From assembly GCF_015209585.1 (NCBI RefSeq), contig NZ_JADEYR010000016.1, forward strand, positions 1 to 59,787: 59,787 bases of DNA, in the 5' to 3' direction. The translations under genes and the position numbers were made by a program. Origin of the DNA: Brachybacterium epidermidis (lineage in GTDB: Bacteria > Actinomycetota > Actinomycetes > Actinomycetales > Dermabacteraceae). This document shows, piece after piece, positions 32,826 to 43,769 of the stretch (position 1 is its first letter; each line of letters opens with the position of its first letter). The notes beneath the pieces were generated by a model that saw only the letters and a list, made by a program, of their open reading frames with translations, made no database searches and was not told the DNA's origin.

Positions 32826-35075
32826 TTAGCGCTTGCGCTTCTCTCGGATCCGCACGCCGATGACGATGGGCGAACCGGTGAACTCGAAGTCCTCGCGCAG
32901 ACGCCGTTCGATGAATCTGCGGTACCCGTGCTCCAGGAAGCCGGAGGCGAAGATGACGAACCGTGGCGGGCGGGTGCGGGCCTGCGTGGCGAACAGGATC
33001 CGGGGCTGCTTCCCTCCCCGCAGGGGGTGCGGGTGGGCCGCCACCAGGGTTCCCAGGAACGCGTTGAGCCGGCCCGTGGGGATGCGGGTGTCCCAGGAGT
33101 CCAGCGCCGTCTCCAGCGCGGGGACCAGGCGATCCGCGTGGCGGCCGGTGAGGGCCGAGAGGTTCACGCGCGGTGCCCAGGCCACGTGCGCGAGGTCCCG
33201 CTCGATCTCCCGCTCGAGCTGCGTGCGGCGCTCCTCGTCCAGCAGGTCCCACTTGTTGAAGGCCAGCACCAGCGCCCGGCCGGACTCCAGCACCATGTCG
33301 ATGATCTTGAGGTCCTGGGTGGAGATGGGCTCGGATGCCTCCAGCAGCACCACCGCCACCTCTGCCCGGTCCAGAGCGGCGCGGGTGCGCAGCGAGGCGT
33401 AGTAGTCAGCTCCCTGGGACTGCAGCGCCCGCCGACGGATCCCGGCGGTGTCCACGAACGTCCACTCCCGGCCGCCCAGGGTGATCTTCTCGTCCACGGG
33501 GTCGCGGGTGGTGCCGGCCACGTCGTCCACCACCACGCGGGTCTCCCCCGCCAGGCGGTTCAGCAGGGAGGACTTGCCCACGTTGGGGCGCCCGACCAGT
33601 GCGACCCGGCGGGGACCGTGGTCCACGGGCTGCCCGCGGCCCTCCAGGGGCAGCACGGCCAGCACCGCGTCCAGCAGGTCCCCGGAGCCCCGCCCGTGCA
33701 GGGCCGAGACCGGGTACGGCTCCCCCATCCCCAGGTTCCACAGCGCTGCGGCCTCCAGCTCGCCGCGCTGGTCGTCGACCTTGTTGGCCACCAGCACCAC
33801 AGGTCGCTCGGTGCGCCGCAGCACCTTCAGCATCTGCTCGTCGGTGGTGGTGATTCCCACGTTGGCGTCCACCACGAACATGACCACGTCCGCCAGTTCG
33901 ACGGCGATCTCGGCCTGCTGGGCCACGGACAGGGCGATGCCCTCGACCTTCTCCTCCCAGCCGCCGGTGTCCACCAGCCAGAAGTCGCGCCCAGCCCATT
34001 CGGCCTCGTAGAACACCCGGTCCCGGGTCACGCCGGGCACGTCCTCGACCACGGCCTCCCGACGCCCCAGGATGCGGTTGACCAGGGTGGACTTGCCGAC
34101 GTTAGGGCGGCCCACCACGGCCACCACGGGCAGGTTGCGCGAGGGGGTGCCGGCAGGGAGCTCCTCCTCGCCGGCGTCCAGCAGGGCGAGGTCCTCCTCG
34201 TCCAGCTCGAAGTCCTGCAGGCCCGCGCGCAGCGCCGTGGCGATGTCCTCGTCGGAGGGGCTTGAGCGGTGACCGTGCGGATCGGTGCTCCCGGCGCCCC
34301 CGCGAGCCGCCTCGGCCTCGGCGGCTGATTCGCCCCGGGCGCCGGACACAGCGGCGGCCTCCGCGCGGGCGGCCTGCTGCTCCTCGACCCGGTCCACCAG
34401 GGCCAGGATCCGCACCACCACGTCATCGATGCCGAGGCCGGTGGTGTCGATGGAGGTGACGCCGTCGGCGGCGGTGAAGAACTCGGAGACGGTGGCGTCG
34501 TCGCGGTCGCGGCGCAGCACCTGGTCGCTCATGCGCGCACGGGTCTCCTCGGTCTCGTCCAAGGAGAGCTCGGCGGCACGACGTCGCATGCGCTCGTCCT
34601 CGCTCGCCGAGAGCAGCACCCGTACATCGGCATCGGGGGCGACCACGGTGGTGATGTCGCGGCCCTCGGCCACGCAACTGCCGCGCTCGGCGGCGGTGGC
34701 CAGCATCAGCTCCCGCTGCCGGCGCTGCAGGATCGCGCGCACCAGGGTGTTGGTGGCCACGGCGCTCACCTGGGTGGAGATGCGCTCGGTGCGTATCTCG
34801 CCGGTGATGTCGGTGCCGGCCACCACCACGGTGGCTCCGGCCGGGTCGGTGCCCAGCTCCAGCTCGAGCGTCTCGGCCACGGCGGCGACGGCTTCGCGGT
34901 CGGCGAGGTCCACGCCGCCCTCCAGGCAGGCCCAGGCCACGGCGCGATACATGGCGCCGGTGTCCAGGATGCCTCCCTCGAGGACCTCGGCCACCCGGCG
35001 GGACACCGTGGACTTGCCGGAACCGGCCGGGCCGTCGATGGCGATGGTCACGCCGGAAGAAGTGCTCGTCTGCAT
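32826..35075 (-). CDS. cmk-der: Fused cytidylate kinase and GTPase Der
   Basis: 749 aa. Residues about 1-230 are cytidylate kinase: GPAGSGKS (15-22), DTGAMYRA (38-45), GRDITT (138-143) and the Arg-rich DRDD region. An Ala/Glu-rich linker (about 231-310) leads into the GTPase Der: first G domain GRPNVGKST (322-330), DTGG (369-372) and NKVD (431-434); second G domain GRPNVGKSS (495-503) and NKWD; and the C-terminal KH-like domain ending REKRKR. It makes CDP from CMP and assembles the 50S ribosomal subunit. Separate cmk and der genes are the rule in most bacteria; fusion is known in some actinobacteria. TATCCT lies 6 bases before ATG 35075. Confidence 0.92.
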   Translation of the reverse strand: MQTSTSSGVTIAIDGPAGSGKSTVSRRVAEVLEGGILDTGAMYRAVAWACLEGGVDLADREAVAAVAETLELELGTDPAGATVVVAGTDITGEIRTERISTQVSAVATNTLVRAILQRRQRELMLATAAERGSCVAEGRDITTVVAPDADVRVLLSASEDERMRRRAAELSLDETEETRARMSDQVLRRDRDDATVSEFFTAADGVTSIDTTGLGIDDVVVRILALVDRVEEQQAARAEAAAVSGARGESAAEAEAARGGAGSTDPHGHRSSPSDEDIATALRAGLQDFELDEEDLALLDAGEEELPAGTPSRNLPVVAVVGRPNVGKSTLVNRILGRREAVVEDVPGVTRDRVFYEAEWAGRDFWLVDTGGWEEKVEGIALSVAQQAEIAVELADVVMFVVDANVGITTTDEQMLKVLRRTERPVVLVANKVDDQRGELEAAALWNLGMGEPYPVSALHGRGSGDLLDAVLAVLPLEGRGQPVDHGPRRVALVGRPNVGKSSLLNRLAGETRVVVDDVAGTTRDPVDEKITLGGREWTFVDTAGIRRRALQSQGADYYASLRTRAALDRAEVAVVLLEASEPISTQDLKIIDMVLESGRALVLAFNKWDLLDEERRTQLEREIERDLAHVAWAPRVNLSALTGRHADRLVPALETALDSWDTRIPTGRLNAFLGTLVAAHPHPLRGGKQPRILFATQARTRPPRFVIFASGFLEHGYRRFIERRLREDFEFTGSPIVIGVRIREKRKR

Positions 35076-35081
35076 CCGTTC

Positions 35082-35087
35082 AGGATA
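35082..35087 (-). promoter_or_regulatory. Putative -10 element of cmk-der
   Basis: TATCCT on the minus strand ends 6 bases before ATG 35075, inside the short gap after tyrA. It gives cmk-der its own leaderless promoter. Confidence 0.4.
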
Positions 35088-35095
35088 CGGCTCGC

Positions 35096-36214
35096 TCAGC
35101 CCTCGGCCACGGTCCAGCCCCGCTCGGCGAGCTCCCGGGTGAGCAGGTCCTCACGGGCCGCCGCCACGGCCAGGTGCGCGAGACCCACCCGCTGCCCCAG
35201 GGTGTGCTCCAGCCGCAGGTCCTCCAGGTTCACGCCGATGTCACCGATCTCGGTGAGCAGACGGGCCAGCTCCCCGGGGCGGTCGGGCACCAGCACGGTG
35301 AGCGTGCCGAAGTCGTCCCCGGCCCCGCCGTGCTTGCCGGGGATGCGGCGCACCCCGCGGTTGCCGTCGGCCACCAGGTCCGCGAGCGCCCGCCGGGAGC
35401 CGATGGCGGGATCCGGATCCCCCGCCAGGGACTCGAGCGCGCCGATCACCCCGTCGAGCCGATCCCTGGCGCTGCCCAGCACCTGGGCCACGGCCTGGGC
35501 GTTGGCGCCGAGGATCTCGACCCACAGGCGGGGATCGGAATCCGCGATGCGCGTGGTGTCGCGCAGGCCCTGTCCGGCCAGTGCCAGGGCGTTCTCCGTG
35601 GGCGAGAGCAGCGTGGTCGCCAGCAGGCTGGAGAGCACCTGGGGGACATGGGAGACGTGGGCGACGGCCAGATCGTGCGCGGCCGCATCCATCACGACCG
35701 GCACCGAGCCCAGCTCGGTGGCCAGGCCCTTCATGGCCGTGGTGGCCTCGGGCCGGGTGGTCTCGTGCGGAACGATCACGAAAGGGCGGCCGCGGAACAG
35801 GTCGCCGCGCGCGGCGATCACGCCGGAGACCTCGCGCCCGGCCATCGGGTGGGTGCCGATGTAGCGGGTGAGCTGCTCGGTGCCCACGAGCGGCCGCAGG
35901 GCCTCCAGCACCGTCGCCTTGACGCTGGCCACATCGGCCACCAGTGCCTCGGGCCAGGTCCGCAGTGCCCGGGCGGTCACCTCGGCGGTGACGTCCGGTG
36001 GGGCCGCCACCAGCACCAGGGCGGGGTCCGGATCGGCCTCGGTGGCACGGGTGCCGACGCCGAGCTCGACGGCCAGTGCGGTGGTGCCCGGGGAGACGTC
36101 CTCCACCTGCACGCTCACGCCGGCGCGGCCGAGGGCCATGCCCAGCGATCCGCCGATCAGTCCGGTGCCGATGATCCTCACGGGCGAGGGAACCAGGGTG
36201 GTCACCGGGCTCAT
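35096..36214 (-). CDS. tyrA: Prephenate dehydrogenase with ACT domain
   Basis: 372 aa from ATG 36214, which overlaps the RluB stop codon as TGATG (GTG 36217 is an alternative). The Rossmann motif is [12 protein letters not shown] (about 14-25); catalytic His segments are [10 protein letters not shown] (about 118-127) and [12 protein letters not shown] (about 180-191). The C-terminal ACT domain (about 300-372, [16 protein letters not shown]) suggests feedback control, probably by tyrosine. It converts prephenate to 4-hydroxyphenylpyruvate for Tyr synthesis. It lies inside the rluB-cmk cluster, as in other actinobacteria. Confidence 0.9.
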   Translation of the reverse strand: MSPVTTLVPSPVRIIGTGLIGGSLGMALGRAGVSVQVEDVSPGTTALAVELGVGTRATEADPDPALVLVAAPPDVTAEVTARALRTWPEALVADVASVKATVLEALRPLVGTEQLTRYIGTHPMAGREVSGVIAARGDLFRGRPFVIVPHETTRPEATTAMKGLATELGSVPVVMDAAAHDLAVAHVSHVPQVLSSLLATTLLSPTENALALAGQGLRDTTRIADSDPRLWVEILGANAQAVAQVLGSARDRLDGVIGALESLAGDPDPAIGSRRALADLVADGNRGVRRIPGKHGGAGDDFGTLTVLVPDRPGELARLLTEIGDIGVNLEDLRLEHTLGQRVGLAHLAVAAAREDLLTRELAERGWTVAEG

Positions 36215-37140
36215 CACAGGCCCACTTCCGCCATCAGGGTTCCCAGCTCGCGGTCGGTGAGCTCACGCATCTGCCCCGGCGCCAGGTCCCCCAGCAGCAC
36301 CGGTCCGATGCGGGTGCGCACCAACCGGGTGAGCTCGAAGCCCTGGGAGGCGAACATGCGGCGCACGATGCGGTTGCGGCCCTCGTGGAGCGTCACCTCG
36401 ACGACGGCTTCGCGGCCGTCCTGGGCGAGCACGCGCGCCTTGTCGGCGCGGGCGGGGCCGTCCTCCAGCTCCACGCCGTCGCGCAGGCTGCGCACCAGGG
36501 ACCGCGGCGGCCCTCCGGGAGCGTGGAAGCGGCACACGTAGGTCTTCTCGATCTCGAAGCTGGGATGGGTGAGGCGGTGGGCGAGCTCGCCGTCGTTGGT
36601 CAGCAGCAGCAGCCCCTCGGTCTCGTAGTCCAGACGGCCCACGTGGTACAGCCGCTGGGAGTACTGGTCGGCGAACTCGCTGAGGTCCCGGCGGCCCTCC
36701 GGGTCGCTCATCGCCGAGACCACCTTGCGGGGCTTGTGCAGCACCACGGTGGTCTTGCCCTCGTCCAGCTGGAGCCGCCTGCCGTCCACATGGACGACCT
36801 GCCGGGCGGGATCGATGCGCACGCCCTGGGTGTGCACCGTCTTGCCGTCCACCGTGACCCGGCCGGAGGAGATCAGCGCCTCGCAGGCGCGACGGGAACC
36901 GAATCCGGCGCGGGCCAGTACCTTCTGCAGCCGTTCGCCGTCCTGGGCGTACTGGGCCGGCGGGGCATCGGCCGGGGTGTCGTCGGCGCCGCTGCGCGTC
37001 GACTGCGCAGCGCTCCCGGCGCGCGGGCGCCCCTGGTCATCGCGCAGGCGCACGGCGCGGGGCGGGGTGAAGGCGCTGCGGCGGCGCGAGCCCGAGGCGG
37101 GCGCACCGCGACGGGAGGACGACGAGGGGCGATTAGCCAT
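36214..37140 (-). CDS. rluB: Ribosomal large-subunit pseudouridine synthase B
   Basis: 308 aa. A basic disordered N-terminus of about 65 residues (Ser/Arg-rich) precedes an S4 RNA-binding domain (about 68-125: RLQKVLARAGFGSRRACE, LISSGRVTVDG) and the RsuA-type catalytic domain with GRLDYETEGLLLLTNDG, which contains the catalytic Asp. It isomerises uridine in 23S rRNA helix 89 or its equivalent. It ends by overlapping tyrA and starts 11 bp after parA, where scpA and scpB are normally found in related genomes. Confidence 0.9.
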   Translation of the reverse strand: MANRPSSSSRRGAPASGSRRRSAFTPPRAVRLRDDQGRPRAGSAAQSTRSGADDTPADAPPAQYAQDGERLQKVLARAGFGSRRACEALISSGRVTVDGKTVHTQGVRIDPARQVVHVDGRRLQLDEGKTTVVLHKPRKVVSAMSDPEGRRDLSEFADQYSQRLYHVGRLDYETEGLLLLTNDGELAHRLTHPSFEIEKTYVCRFHAPGGPPRSLVRSLRDGVELEDGPARADKARVLAQDGREAVVEVTLHEGRNRIVRRMFASQGFELTRLVRTRIGPVLLGDLAPGQMRELTDRELGTLMAEVGL

Positions 37141-37151
37141 CGCTGGCGCGC

Positions 37152-38024
37152 TCAGGCCGCGGCGCCGCGGGAGATCAGCTCGCGGGCGAGCTGGCGGTAG
37201 GCGTCGGCCCCCTTGGTGGAGGAGGCGTAGGAGATGATCGGCTCGGCCGCCACGGAGGCGTCGGGGAACTTCACGGTGCGGGTGATGGTGGTGTGGAAGA
37301 CCTTGTCGGGGAAGGCCTCGACCACCCGCTGGCACACCTCGCGGGAGTGCAGCGTGCGGGGATCGAACATGGTGATGAGGATCCCGTCGACCTCGAGGCG
37401 GGGGTTGATGCGGTCCTGGACCTTCTCGATGGTCTCCACCAGCAGGGCGACACCGCGCAGCGCGAAGTACTCCGCCTCCAGCGGGATGATCACGCCGTGG
37501 CTGGCGGCCAGTGCGTTGATGGTGAGCAGGCCCAGGGAGGGCTGGCAGTCGATGATGATGACGTCGTACTCGTCCGCGACCGGGCGGAGCACGCGAGCCA
37601 GCGCCATCTCGCGCGCCACCTCGTTGACCAGCTGCACCTCGGCGGCGGAGAGGTCGATGTTGGCCGGCAGCACGTCGAGGTTCTCGGTGTCGGTGGTGTG
37701 GATGACCTCGCGGATGTCGTGGCTGCGGTCCATCAGCAGGTTGTAGACGGTGACGTCGAGGTCGAAGGAGTTGATCCCGGTGCCGGCGCTGAGGGCGCCC
37801 TGCGGATCCAGGTCCACCAGCAGCACCTTGCGGCCCAGCTCCGCGAGCGCGGCGCCCAGGTTGATCACACTGGTGGTCTTCCCGACCCCGCCCTTCTGGT
37901 TCACCATCGAGATGATGCGAGCAGGTCCGTGGCCGTCCAGGGGCTCTGGCTGCGGCAGCTCGGGCATCGGCCGGCCGGTGGGGCCGAGATCGATGTCGAG
38001 CTGCTGGTTCGCGGTCGGGCTCAC
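37152..38024 (-). CDS. ParA/Soj-family ATPase in the xerD-scpAB locus
   Basis: 290 aa. An N-terminal extension of about 36 residues precedes MVNQKGGVGKTTSV (about 40-53, deviant Walker A), LLVDLDPQGALS (about 68-79) and DVIIIDCQPSLG (about 154-165, Walker B). It matches the ParA paralogue conserved between xerD and scpA in actinobacteria, which is distinct from the oriC-linked ParA. Here the following scpA and scpB genes are missing. Start GTG 38024. Confidence 0.88.
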   Translation of the reverse strand: MSPTANQQLDIDLGPTGRPMPELPQPEPLDGHGPARIISMVNQKGGVGKTTSVINLGAALAELGRKVLLVDLDPQGALSAGTGINSFDLDVTVYNLLMDRSHDIREVIHTTDTENLDVLPANIDLSAAEVQLVNEVAREMALARVLRPVADEYDVIIIDCQPSLGLLTINALAASHGVIIPLEAEYFALRGVALLVETIEKVQDRINPRLEVDGILITMFDPRTLHSREVCQRVVEAFPDKVFHTTITRTVKFPDASVAAEPIISYASSTKGADAYRQLARELISRGAAA

Positions 38025-38094
38025 TGTGGCTGTTCCTGTCGTCGAGCGGTCGTCTGCTGCGGGTCGGAACCCGGGTGATGCCGGGCCAGTCTAC

Positions 38095-39087
38095 TCACGG
38101 ACCCGCGGAACCGGACGGCGCTCCGGGGGGCTCAGCGCGGCCGCCGCTACGGCGGGCGCGGGGGTGGGCCGTGGCGTGGATCTCGCGCAGTGAATCCACG
38201 GTCACCTGGGTGTACAGCTGGGTGGTGGTCACCGAGGCGTGGCCCAGCAGCTCCTGCACGGCGCGCACGTCGGCCCCACCGTGCAGCAGGTGGGTCGCAT
38301 AGGAGTGCCTCAGCGTGTGGGGGCTGATCTGCTCGTCCAGCTCGGCATCGCGTGCAGCGCGCTGCACCACCTGCCATGCGGCCTGACGGGTCAGCCGGGT
38401 GCCACGGGAGCCCAGGAACACGGCGGGGGTGCCGCGGCCCCGGGAGGCGAGGGCGGGCCTGCCGCGCGTGAGGTAGGCGTCCAGCGCCTCCAGCGCGTAC
38501 CGGCCCACGGGGACCGTGCGGTGCTTGTCCCCCTTGCCGCGCAGCAGCACGGAGCGCTGCTCGCGGTCCACGTCGTCCACGTCCAGTCCGGTGGCCTCGG
38601 AGATACGGGCACCGATGCCGTACAGCAGTTCCAGGAGGGCCCGGTCGCGCAGGGCCCTCTCGGTGGCGAGCCGGCCGGTGCCGGGGCGTCCGGCTGCCTC
38701 CAGCAGGCGCAGCACCTGGTCGATGGGCAGAGGGTGCGGGAGCCTGCTGGGCCGCGCCGGTGCGGGCATAAGCCGGGTGGGATCGCCGGCGGTGGAGACC
38801 CGTTCGGAGTCCAGGAAGCCGTGCAGTCCGCGAACAGCGGCCAGGGAGCGGGCTGCGCTGGCCGCCGACAGCGCCGTCCCCCCGTCGGCCCCGGATCGTA
38901 GGGCCTGCAGCCACTCGGACAGCTGGCCGGGCTGCACCGCGAGCGGGTCGATGCCCCGCGATTCCAGGTGCGCGAGGTACCGGGTGAGGTCGCGCCGGTA
39001 GGCGGCCACCGTGTTGGCGGCCAGCCCGCGCTCGATGCGCAGGTGGCTCAGGTACTGCTCGAGGATCCGGCGATCGCCGTCCCTCAC
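38095..39087 (-). CDS. xerD: Tyrosine recombinase XerD
   Basis: 330 aa. The N-terminal SAM-like domain (about 8-100) binds the core site. The catalytic pentad is visible: R161 in [11 protein letters not shown]185 in RGKGDKHR, H257/R260 in HTLRHSY, H283 in LGHAS and nucleophile Y292 in LYTQV. It resolves chromosome dimers at dif together with XerC. A Pro/Gly-rich tail of about 20 residues follows. It is placed at the start of the parA-rluB-tyrA cluster, as in other actinobacteria. Confidence 0.9.
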   Translation of the reverse strand: MRDGDRRILEQYLSHLRIERGLAANTVAAYRRDLTRYLAHLESRGIDPLAVQPGQLSEWLQALRSGADGGTALSAASAARSLAAVRGLHGFLDSERVSTAGDPTRLMPAPARPSRLPHPLPIDQVLRLLEAAGRPGTGRLATERALRDRALLELLYGIGARISEATGLDVDDVDREQRSVLLRGKGDKHRTVPVGRYALEALDAYLTRGRPALASRGRGTPAVFLGSRGTRLTRQAAWQVVQRAARDAELDEQISPHTLRHSYATHLLHGGADVRAVQELLGHASVTTTQLYTQVTVDSLREIHATAHPRARRSGGRAEPPGAPSGSAGP

Positions 39088-39100
39088 CGCCGGCCGTCCC

Positions 39101-40123
39101 TCACAGGTGGACGAACGGGTCGATCGCCAGCGCGATGAACAGCAGCGAGAGGTAGGTGATGGAGGCGTGGAACACCTTCATGGGGGCGAGCTTCTTGCCG
39201 CTGGCGCCGTTGCGGACGCGGTGGGCGTAGCGCAGCACCAGGAAGCCGAACCAACCGCCCAGCAGCACGGCGCTGACGCCGTACACCCAGCCGGTGTGGC
39301 CCAGCGGGATGATCGCCAGGCTGGCCAGGACCATCAGCGCGGTGTGCATGACCATCTGGCCGGCCACCGTGGAGCGGGAGGCCACCACCGGCAGCATCGG
39401 CACCCCCGCCTCGGCGTAGTCCTTGGAGAACTTCTCGGCCAGCGGCCAGTAGTGCGGAGGGGTCCAGAAGAAGATCACGGCGAACAGCAGCACCGCGGTC
39501 CAGGAGACGGACCCGGTCACGGCGGACCAGCCGATCAGCACCGGCATGCAGCCGGCCACCCCGCCCCACACGATGTTCTGGCTGGTGCGGCGCTTGAGGA
39601 TCATCGTGTAGAACACGACGTACAGCAGGATCGCGGCCAGGGCCAGGGCCGCGGACATCCAGTTCACCAGCACGCCCAGCCACACGGTCGAGACGATCGA
39701 GAGGACGATCCCGAAGATCAGGCCGTGGCGCGGTGCGATCTCACCGGTGACCAGCGGCCGGTTGCGGGTGCGCTTCATCTGCGCGTCGATGTCCCGGTCC
39801 AGGTACATGTTCAGCGCGTTGGCACCGCCGGCGGCGAGGTAGCCGCCCACCACGGTGGCCAGGATCAGCCACGGCGAGGGGAACCCGCCCGCGGCCAGGA
39901 ACATGGTGGGGATGGTGGTGATCAGCAGCAGCTCGATGATCCGCGGCTTGGTCAGCGCCACATACGCCCGGACCACGGAGGCCGCCGAGCGATCAGGCCT
40001 ATCAGCGCGAACCGTCCCGTTGTCGCCACCGGTGGGGCCACCCCGGCCGTCGCGGCGCGAGCGGGCCTCGCCCTCGTGCTGGTTCCCGCCCCGGATCGGA
40101 GACGTGCCCTGGGTGGCGGTCAC
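39101..40123 (-). CDS. ctaB: Protoheme IX farnesyltransferase (heme O synthase)
   Basis: 340 aa from GTG 40123, with AGGAAGG upstream at slightly long spacing. It is a UbiA-type prenyltransferase with about nine helices and the two Asp-rich motifs: [15 protein letters not shown] (about 123-137) and the later [10 protein letters not shown] region. It attaches farnesyl to heme B to make heme O for cytochrome c oxidase. The N-terminal 70 residues are polar and probably disordered. Neighbour of tkt, divergent, the order common in actinobacteria. Confidence 0.9.
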   Translation of the reverse strand: MTATQGTSPIRGGNQHEGEARSRRDGRGGPTGGDNGTVRADRPDRSAASVVRAYVALTKPRIIELLLITTIPTMFLAAGGFPSPWLILATVVGGYLAAGGANALNMYLDRDIDAQMKRTRNRPLVTGEIAPRHGLIFGIVLSIVSTVWLGVLVNWMSAALALAAILLYVVFYTMILKRRTSQNIVWGGVAGCMPVLIGWSAVTGSVSWTAVLLFAVIFFWTPPHYWPLAEKFSKDYAEAGVPMLPVVASRSTVAGQMVMHTALMVLASLAIIPLGHTGWVYGVSAVLLGGWFGFLVLRYAHRVRNGASGKKLAPMKVFHASITYLSLLFIALAIDPFVHL

Positions 40124-40301
40124 CGCCCACCGTCCTTCCTCGTGGTCCCGGCTGCTGGTCCCGTTCGATGGTCCCGCCGGAGTGCGTTCTTGCCAGTGTA
40201 TGCGGTGCGCCGCGCAGGCACCTGGATGCGGACGGGTGAGACCGCGCACCCGGGCGGTCCGGCAACTACGGGCACCCCGTGGCGTCGCCGTCGCACGCGA
40301 C

Positions 40302-40307
40302 TAGGCT
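40302..40307 (+). promoter_or_regulatory. Putative promoter of the pentose-phosphate operon
   Basis: TAGGCT (40302-40307) places transcription start near 40314, giving tkt a leader of about 80 bases with its own Shine-Dalgarno sequence. The -35 region is not obvious. The 270-bp spacer to ctaB contains no gene I can support; the leftward promoter of ctaB should also lie in it. Confidence 0.35.
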
Positions 40308-40393
40308 AGGAGGGTGTGCCGCGCCCCTCGCTCGCGGCAGTCGACCTGAGCGGCCCCCCACCGGGCACCGCTCCCCCGACGAAAGGAATCCCC

Positions 40394-42493
40394 GTGACGG
40401 ACACGTGCAAGGCACCCGAGGGCTGGACCGAGCTCGACCGACGCGCGGTGGACACCGCCCGCATCCTCGCCGCCGACGCGGTCGAGAAGGTGGGCAACGG
40501 CCACCCCGGCACCGCCATGAGCCTGGCCCCGGCCGCCTACCTGCTGTACCAGGACGTCATGCGGCACGACCCGGCGGACACCCGCTGGCTGGGCCGCGAC
40601 AAGTTCGTGCTCTCCGCCGGCCACTCGAGCCTGACCCAGTACATCCAGCTGTACCTGGGCGGCTTCGGCCTGGAGCTGGAGGACATCAAGGCGCTTCGCA
40701 CCTACGAGTCCAAGACCCCGGGCCACCCGGAGTACCACCACACCGACGGCATCGAGACCACCACCGGCCCGCTGGGCCAGGGCATCGCCACCGCCGTCGG
40801 CATGGCGATGGCGCAGCGCCGCGAGCGCGGCCTGTTCGACCCGGACGCCGGGCCCGGGCAGAGCCCCTTCGACCACTTCGTGTACGTGATCGCTTCCGAC
40901 GGCGACATGCAGGAGGGCATCTCCAACGAGGCCTCCTCCCTGGCCGGCACCCAGCAGCTGGGCAACCTGATCGTGCTGTGGGACGACAACGACATCTCCA
41001 TCGAGGGCCACACCGACATCGCCTTCACGGAGGACACCGCCGCCCGCTACGAGGCGCTCGGCTGGCACGTGCAGACGGTCGACTGGACGAACGGCGGCAC
41101 CGAGTACGTCGAGGATGTCGCTGCCCTGAAGCACGCGATCGAGGAGGCGCAGAAGGTCACCGACAAGCCCTCCTTCATCGACCTGCGCACCATCATCGGC
41201 TGGCCCACCCCCGGCCTGAAGGGCTCCCACAAGGTGCACGGCGCGAAGCTGGGCGGCGAGGCCGTCGCCGCCGTGAAGGAGCTGCTGGGCTTCGACCCCG
41301 AGCAGGACTTCGAGGTGGGCGAGGACGTCCTGGCCCGCACCCGCGAGCTGGTCGAGCGGGGCGCCGAGCAGCGCCGCCGGTGGGAGGAGAGCCTGAAGGA
41401 CTGGCGCGAGGCCAACCCCGAGCGCGCCGAGCTCTTCGACCGACTGAGCAAGCAGGAGCTGCCCGAGGGCTGGGCCGAGGCCGTGCCCGCCTTCCAGGCG
41501 GACGAGAAGGGCGTGGCCACCCGCGCCGCCTCCGGCACCATCCTCTCGGCCCTGGCCGACGTGCTTCCGGAGCTGTGGGGCGGCTCGGCCGACCTGGCCG
41601 GCTCGAACAACACCACCATGGACGGTGAGCCGTCCTTCATCCCCGAGGAGCACTCCACGGAGGAGTTCACCGGCACCCCCTACGGCCGCACCCTGCACTT
41701 CGGCATCCGCGAGCACGCCATGGGCGCGATCCTCTCGGGCATCACCATCGGTGGCCTCACGCGCGCCTACGGCGGCACCTTCCTGCAGTTCTCGGACTAC
41801 ATGCGGGCATCGGTGCGCCTGGCCTCGCTGATGGGGGTGCCCAGCATCTACGTGTGGACCCACGACTCCATCGGACTGGGCGAGGACGGACCCACCCACC
41901 AGCCGGTCGAGCATCTCGCCGCGCTGCGCGCCATCCCCGGCCTGAGCATCGTGCGGCCGGCCGACGCCAACGAGACCGCTGCTGCGTGGAAGGCCACGCT
42001 CGAGCACCGCGACGGCCCGGTGGGCCTGATCCTCACCCGTCAGGCCGTGCCCACCTTCGATCGCGAGGAGTACGCCGGTGCGGAGAACCTCTCGCGCGGT
42101 GCCTACGTGATGAAGGACGCCTCGGACGGCGAGCCGCAGGTGATCCTGCTGGCGACCGGCTCGGAGGTGCAGATCGCGGCCGAGGCCCAGAAGCAGCTGG
42201 AGGCCGACGGCGTTCCCACCCGTCTGGTGTCGGTTCCGTCGTTCGAGTGGTTCGACGCGCAGGACGAGTCCTACCGCGAGTCCGTCCTGCCCACGGGCGT
42301 GCTCGCCCGCGTATCGGTCGAGGCCGGCATCGCGATGCCCTGGTTCCGCTACCTCGGTGACGCCGGCCGCGCCGTCTCGGTGGAGACCTACGGCGCCTCC
42401 GCCTCCCACACGGTGATGTTCGAGAAGTACGGCATGACCACGCAGGCGGTCGTCGCGGCCGCCCGCGAGTCCCTGGCCGCCGCGCAGTCCTGA
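40394..42493 (+). CDS. tkt: Transketolase
   Basis: 699 aa from GTG 40394, selected because GAAAGGA lies 8 bases upstream and the protein then begins [20 protein letters not shown], as in actinobacterial transketolases. The thiamine-diphosphate motif is [13 protein letters not shown] (about residues 171-183); substrate and ThDP contacts include [11 protein letters not shown] near residue 36, IREHAMGAI and the [15 protein letters not shown] block. It transfers two-carbon units in the non-oxidative pentose-phosphate pathway. First gene of tkt-tal-zwf-opcA::pgl. Confidence 0.93.
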   Translation: MTDTCKAPEGWTELDRRAVDTARILAADAVEKVGNGHPGTAMSLAPAAYLLYQDVMRHDPADTRWLGRDKFVLSAGHSSLTQYIQLYLGGFGLELEDIKALRTYESKTPGHPEYHHTDGIETTTGPLGQGIATAVGMAMAQRRERGLFDPDAGPGQSPFDHFVYVIASDGDMQEGISNEASSLAGTQQLGNLIVLWDDNDISIEGHTDIAFTEDTAARYEALGWHVQTVDWTNGGTEYVEDVAALKHAIEEAQKVTDKPSFIDLRTIIGWPTPGLKGSHKVHGAKLGGEAVAAVKELLGFDPEQDFEVGEDVLARTRELVERGAEQRRRWEESLKDWREANPERAELFDRLSKQELPEGWAEAVPAFQADEKGVATRAASGTILSALADVLPELWGGSADLAGSNNTTMDGEPSFIPEEHSTEEFTGTPYGRTLHFGIREHAMGAILSGITIGGLTRAYGGTFLQFSDYMRASVRLASLMGVPSIYVWTHDSIGLGEDGPTHQPVEHLAALRAIPGLSIVRPADANETAAAWKATLEHRDGPVGLILTRQAVPTFDREEYAGAENLSRGAYVMKDASDGEPQVILLATGSEVQIAAEAQKQLEADGVPTRLVSVPSFEWFDAQDESYRESVLPTGVLARVSVEAGIAMPWFRYLGDAGRAVSVETYGASASHTVMFEKYGMTTQAVVAAARESLAAAQS

Positions 42494-42519
42494 CGGCCCC
42501 CGAGAGCCCTGAGGAGAGC

Positions 42520-43644
42520 ATGATGAACGATCAGCAGCAGAACCCGCGCACGCAGTCCCTCAGCGAGGCCGGCGTGTCCATCTGGCTCGACGACCTCTCG
42601 CGGCAGGCGATGACCTCCGGCGACCTCGCCGAGCTCATCGCCACCCGGAACGTCGTGGGTGTGACCACCAATCCGTCGATCTTCCAGTCGGCGATAGCCG
42701 GGGTGTCCGTGTACGACGAGGACATCGCGCGCCTCGCCGGTGAGGGCAAGGACGTGGAGGCCGTGGTGGAGGCTGTCACCACCGACGACGTCCGCTCCGC
42801 GTGCGATCTGCTCCAGGAGCTGTACGAGTCCACCGACGGCTACGACGGCCGTGTCTCCATCGGGGTGGCCCCCCGCCTCGCCCACGAGACCGAGGCCACG
42901 ATCGAGCAGGCCGAGCGCCTGCACGGGATCGTGGGTCGCGAGAACGTGATGATCAAGATCCCCGCCACCGAGGCGGGACTGCCAGCCATCACCGCCACGC
43001 TGGCCAAGGGCATCAGCGTCAACGTCACGCTGATCTTCTCGGTGGCCCGCTACCTCGAGGTGATCGAGGCGTACCTCAGCGGCCTCGAGCAGGCCGCCGA
43101 GAACGGGCACGACCTCTCCCGCATCCACTCCGTGGCCTCCTTCTTCGTCTCCCGCGTGGACACGGAGATCGACAAGCGCCTGGAGGACCTGGGCGGGGAG
43201 GCCGCGGTGATGCGCGGTTCCGCCGGTGTGGCCAACGCGCAGGCGGCCTTCGGGGAGTACCTCGAGGCCTTCGGCTCCGAGCGCTTCGCCGCGCTGAAGG
43301 CCAAGGGCGCCAACGTGCAGCGGCCCCTGTGGGCCTCCACCGGCGTGAAGAACCCCGAGTACCCCGACACCCTCTACGTGGACTCCCTGGTGGCCGATCC
43401 CTGCGTGAACACCATGCCGGGCACGACCCTGGATGCCGTCGCGGACCACTCCGAGCCGGGCGCACCCCTGTCGGCCGAGTCGGCCGAGAGCGCCGAGCAG
43501 GTGCTGGAGAGGATCGCGGATGCCGGGGTGGACCTGGCCGACGTGTTCGCCCTGTTGGAGCGCGAGGGCGTCGACAAGTTCGAGAAGTCCTGGGAGGAGC
43601 TGCTCAGCACCGTGTCGGCGACGATCGACGACACCCGTGGCTGA
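42520..43644 (+). CDS. tal: Transaldolase
   Basis: 374 aa, start ATG 42520 (or 42523) with GAGGAG 3-4 bases upstream. Actinobacterial long transaldolase: [10 protein letters not shown] (about 16-25), [13 protein letters not shown] (about 47-59), and the Schiff-base Lys in [10 protein letters not shown] (about 143-152). It transfers dihydroxyacetone units between sedoheptulose 7-phosphate and glyceraldehyde 3-phosphate. The pgi gene often found between tal and zwf in Micrococcales is absent here. The 125-bp gap to zwf contains a GC hairpin. Confidence 0.92.
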   Translation: MMNDQQQNPRTQSLSEAGVSIWLDDLSRQAMTSGDLAELIATRNVVGVTTNPSIFQSAIAGVSVYDEDIARLAGEGKDVEAVVEAVTTDDVRSACDLLQELYESTDGYDGRVSIGVAPRLAHETEATIEQAERLHGIVGRENVMIKIPATEAGLPAITATLAKGISVNVTLIFSVARYLEVIEAYLSGLEQAAENGHDLSRIHSVASFFVSRVDTEIDKRLEDLGGEAAVMRGSAGVANAQAAFGEYLEAFGSERFAALKAKGANVQRPLWASTGVKNPEYPDTLYVDSLVADPCVNTMPGTTLDAVADHSEPGAPLSAESAESAEQVLERIADAGVDLADVFALLEREGVDKFEKSWEELLSTVSATIDDTRG

Positions 43645-43649
43645 CCCCA

Positions 43650-43666
43650 CCCGCCGCGGGGGCGGG
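43650..43666 (+). terminator. Possible internal attenuating hairpin between tal and zwf
   Basis: 6-bp stem CCCGCC/GGCGGG with a 5-base loop, six bases after the tal stop codon. It could lower zwf expression relative to tal. There is no U tract and the region is very GC-rich, so this is tentative. Confidence 0.3.
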
Positions 43667-43769
43667 CCGCCGATCCTGTCGGCTCGCCCTCGCGCGGTCC
43701 CCGGGGGCCACCCCGCCCGTGGCCCGACGGGCCGCCCTGCCGTGGCCCCGATGCTGAAAGGACCCTTCT

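Noticed and set aside
40316..40393. Upstream start of transketolase at GTG 40316
   Set aside because: It would add a Pro-rich stretch not seen in transketolases, and GTG 40394 has a good Shine-Dalgarno sequence and the expected N-terminus.
40301..42409. 702-codon antisense frame opposite transketolase
   Set aside because: Shadow frame of a highly conserved enzyme; repetitive Gly/Val/Leu/His composition without a fold.
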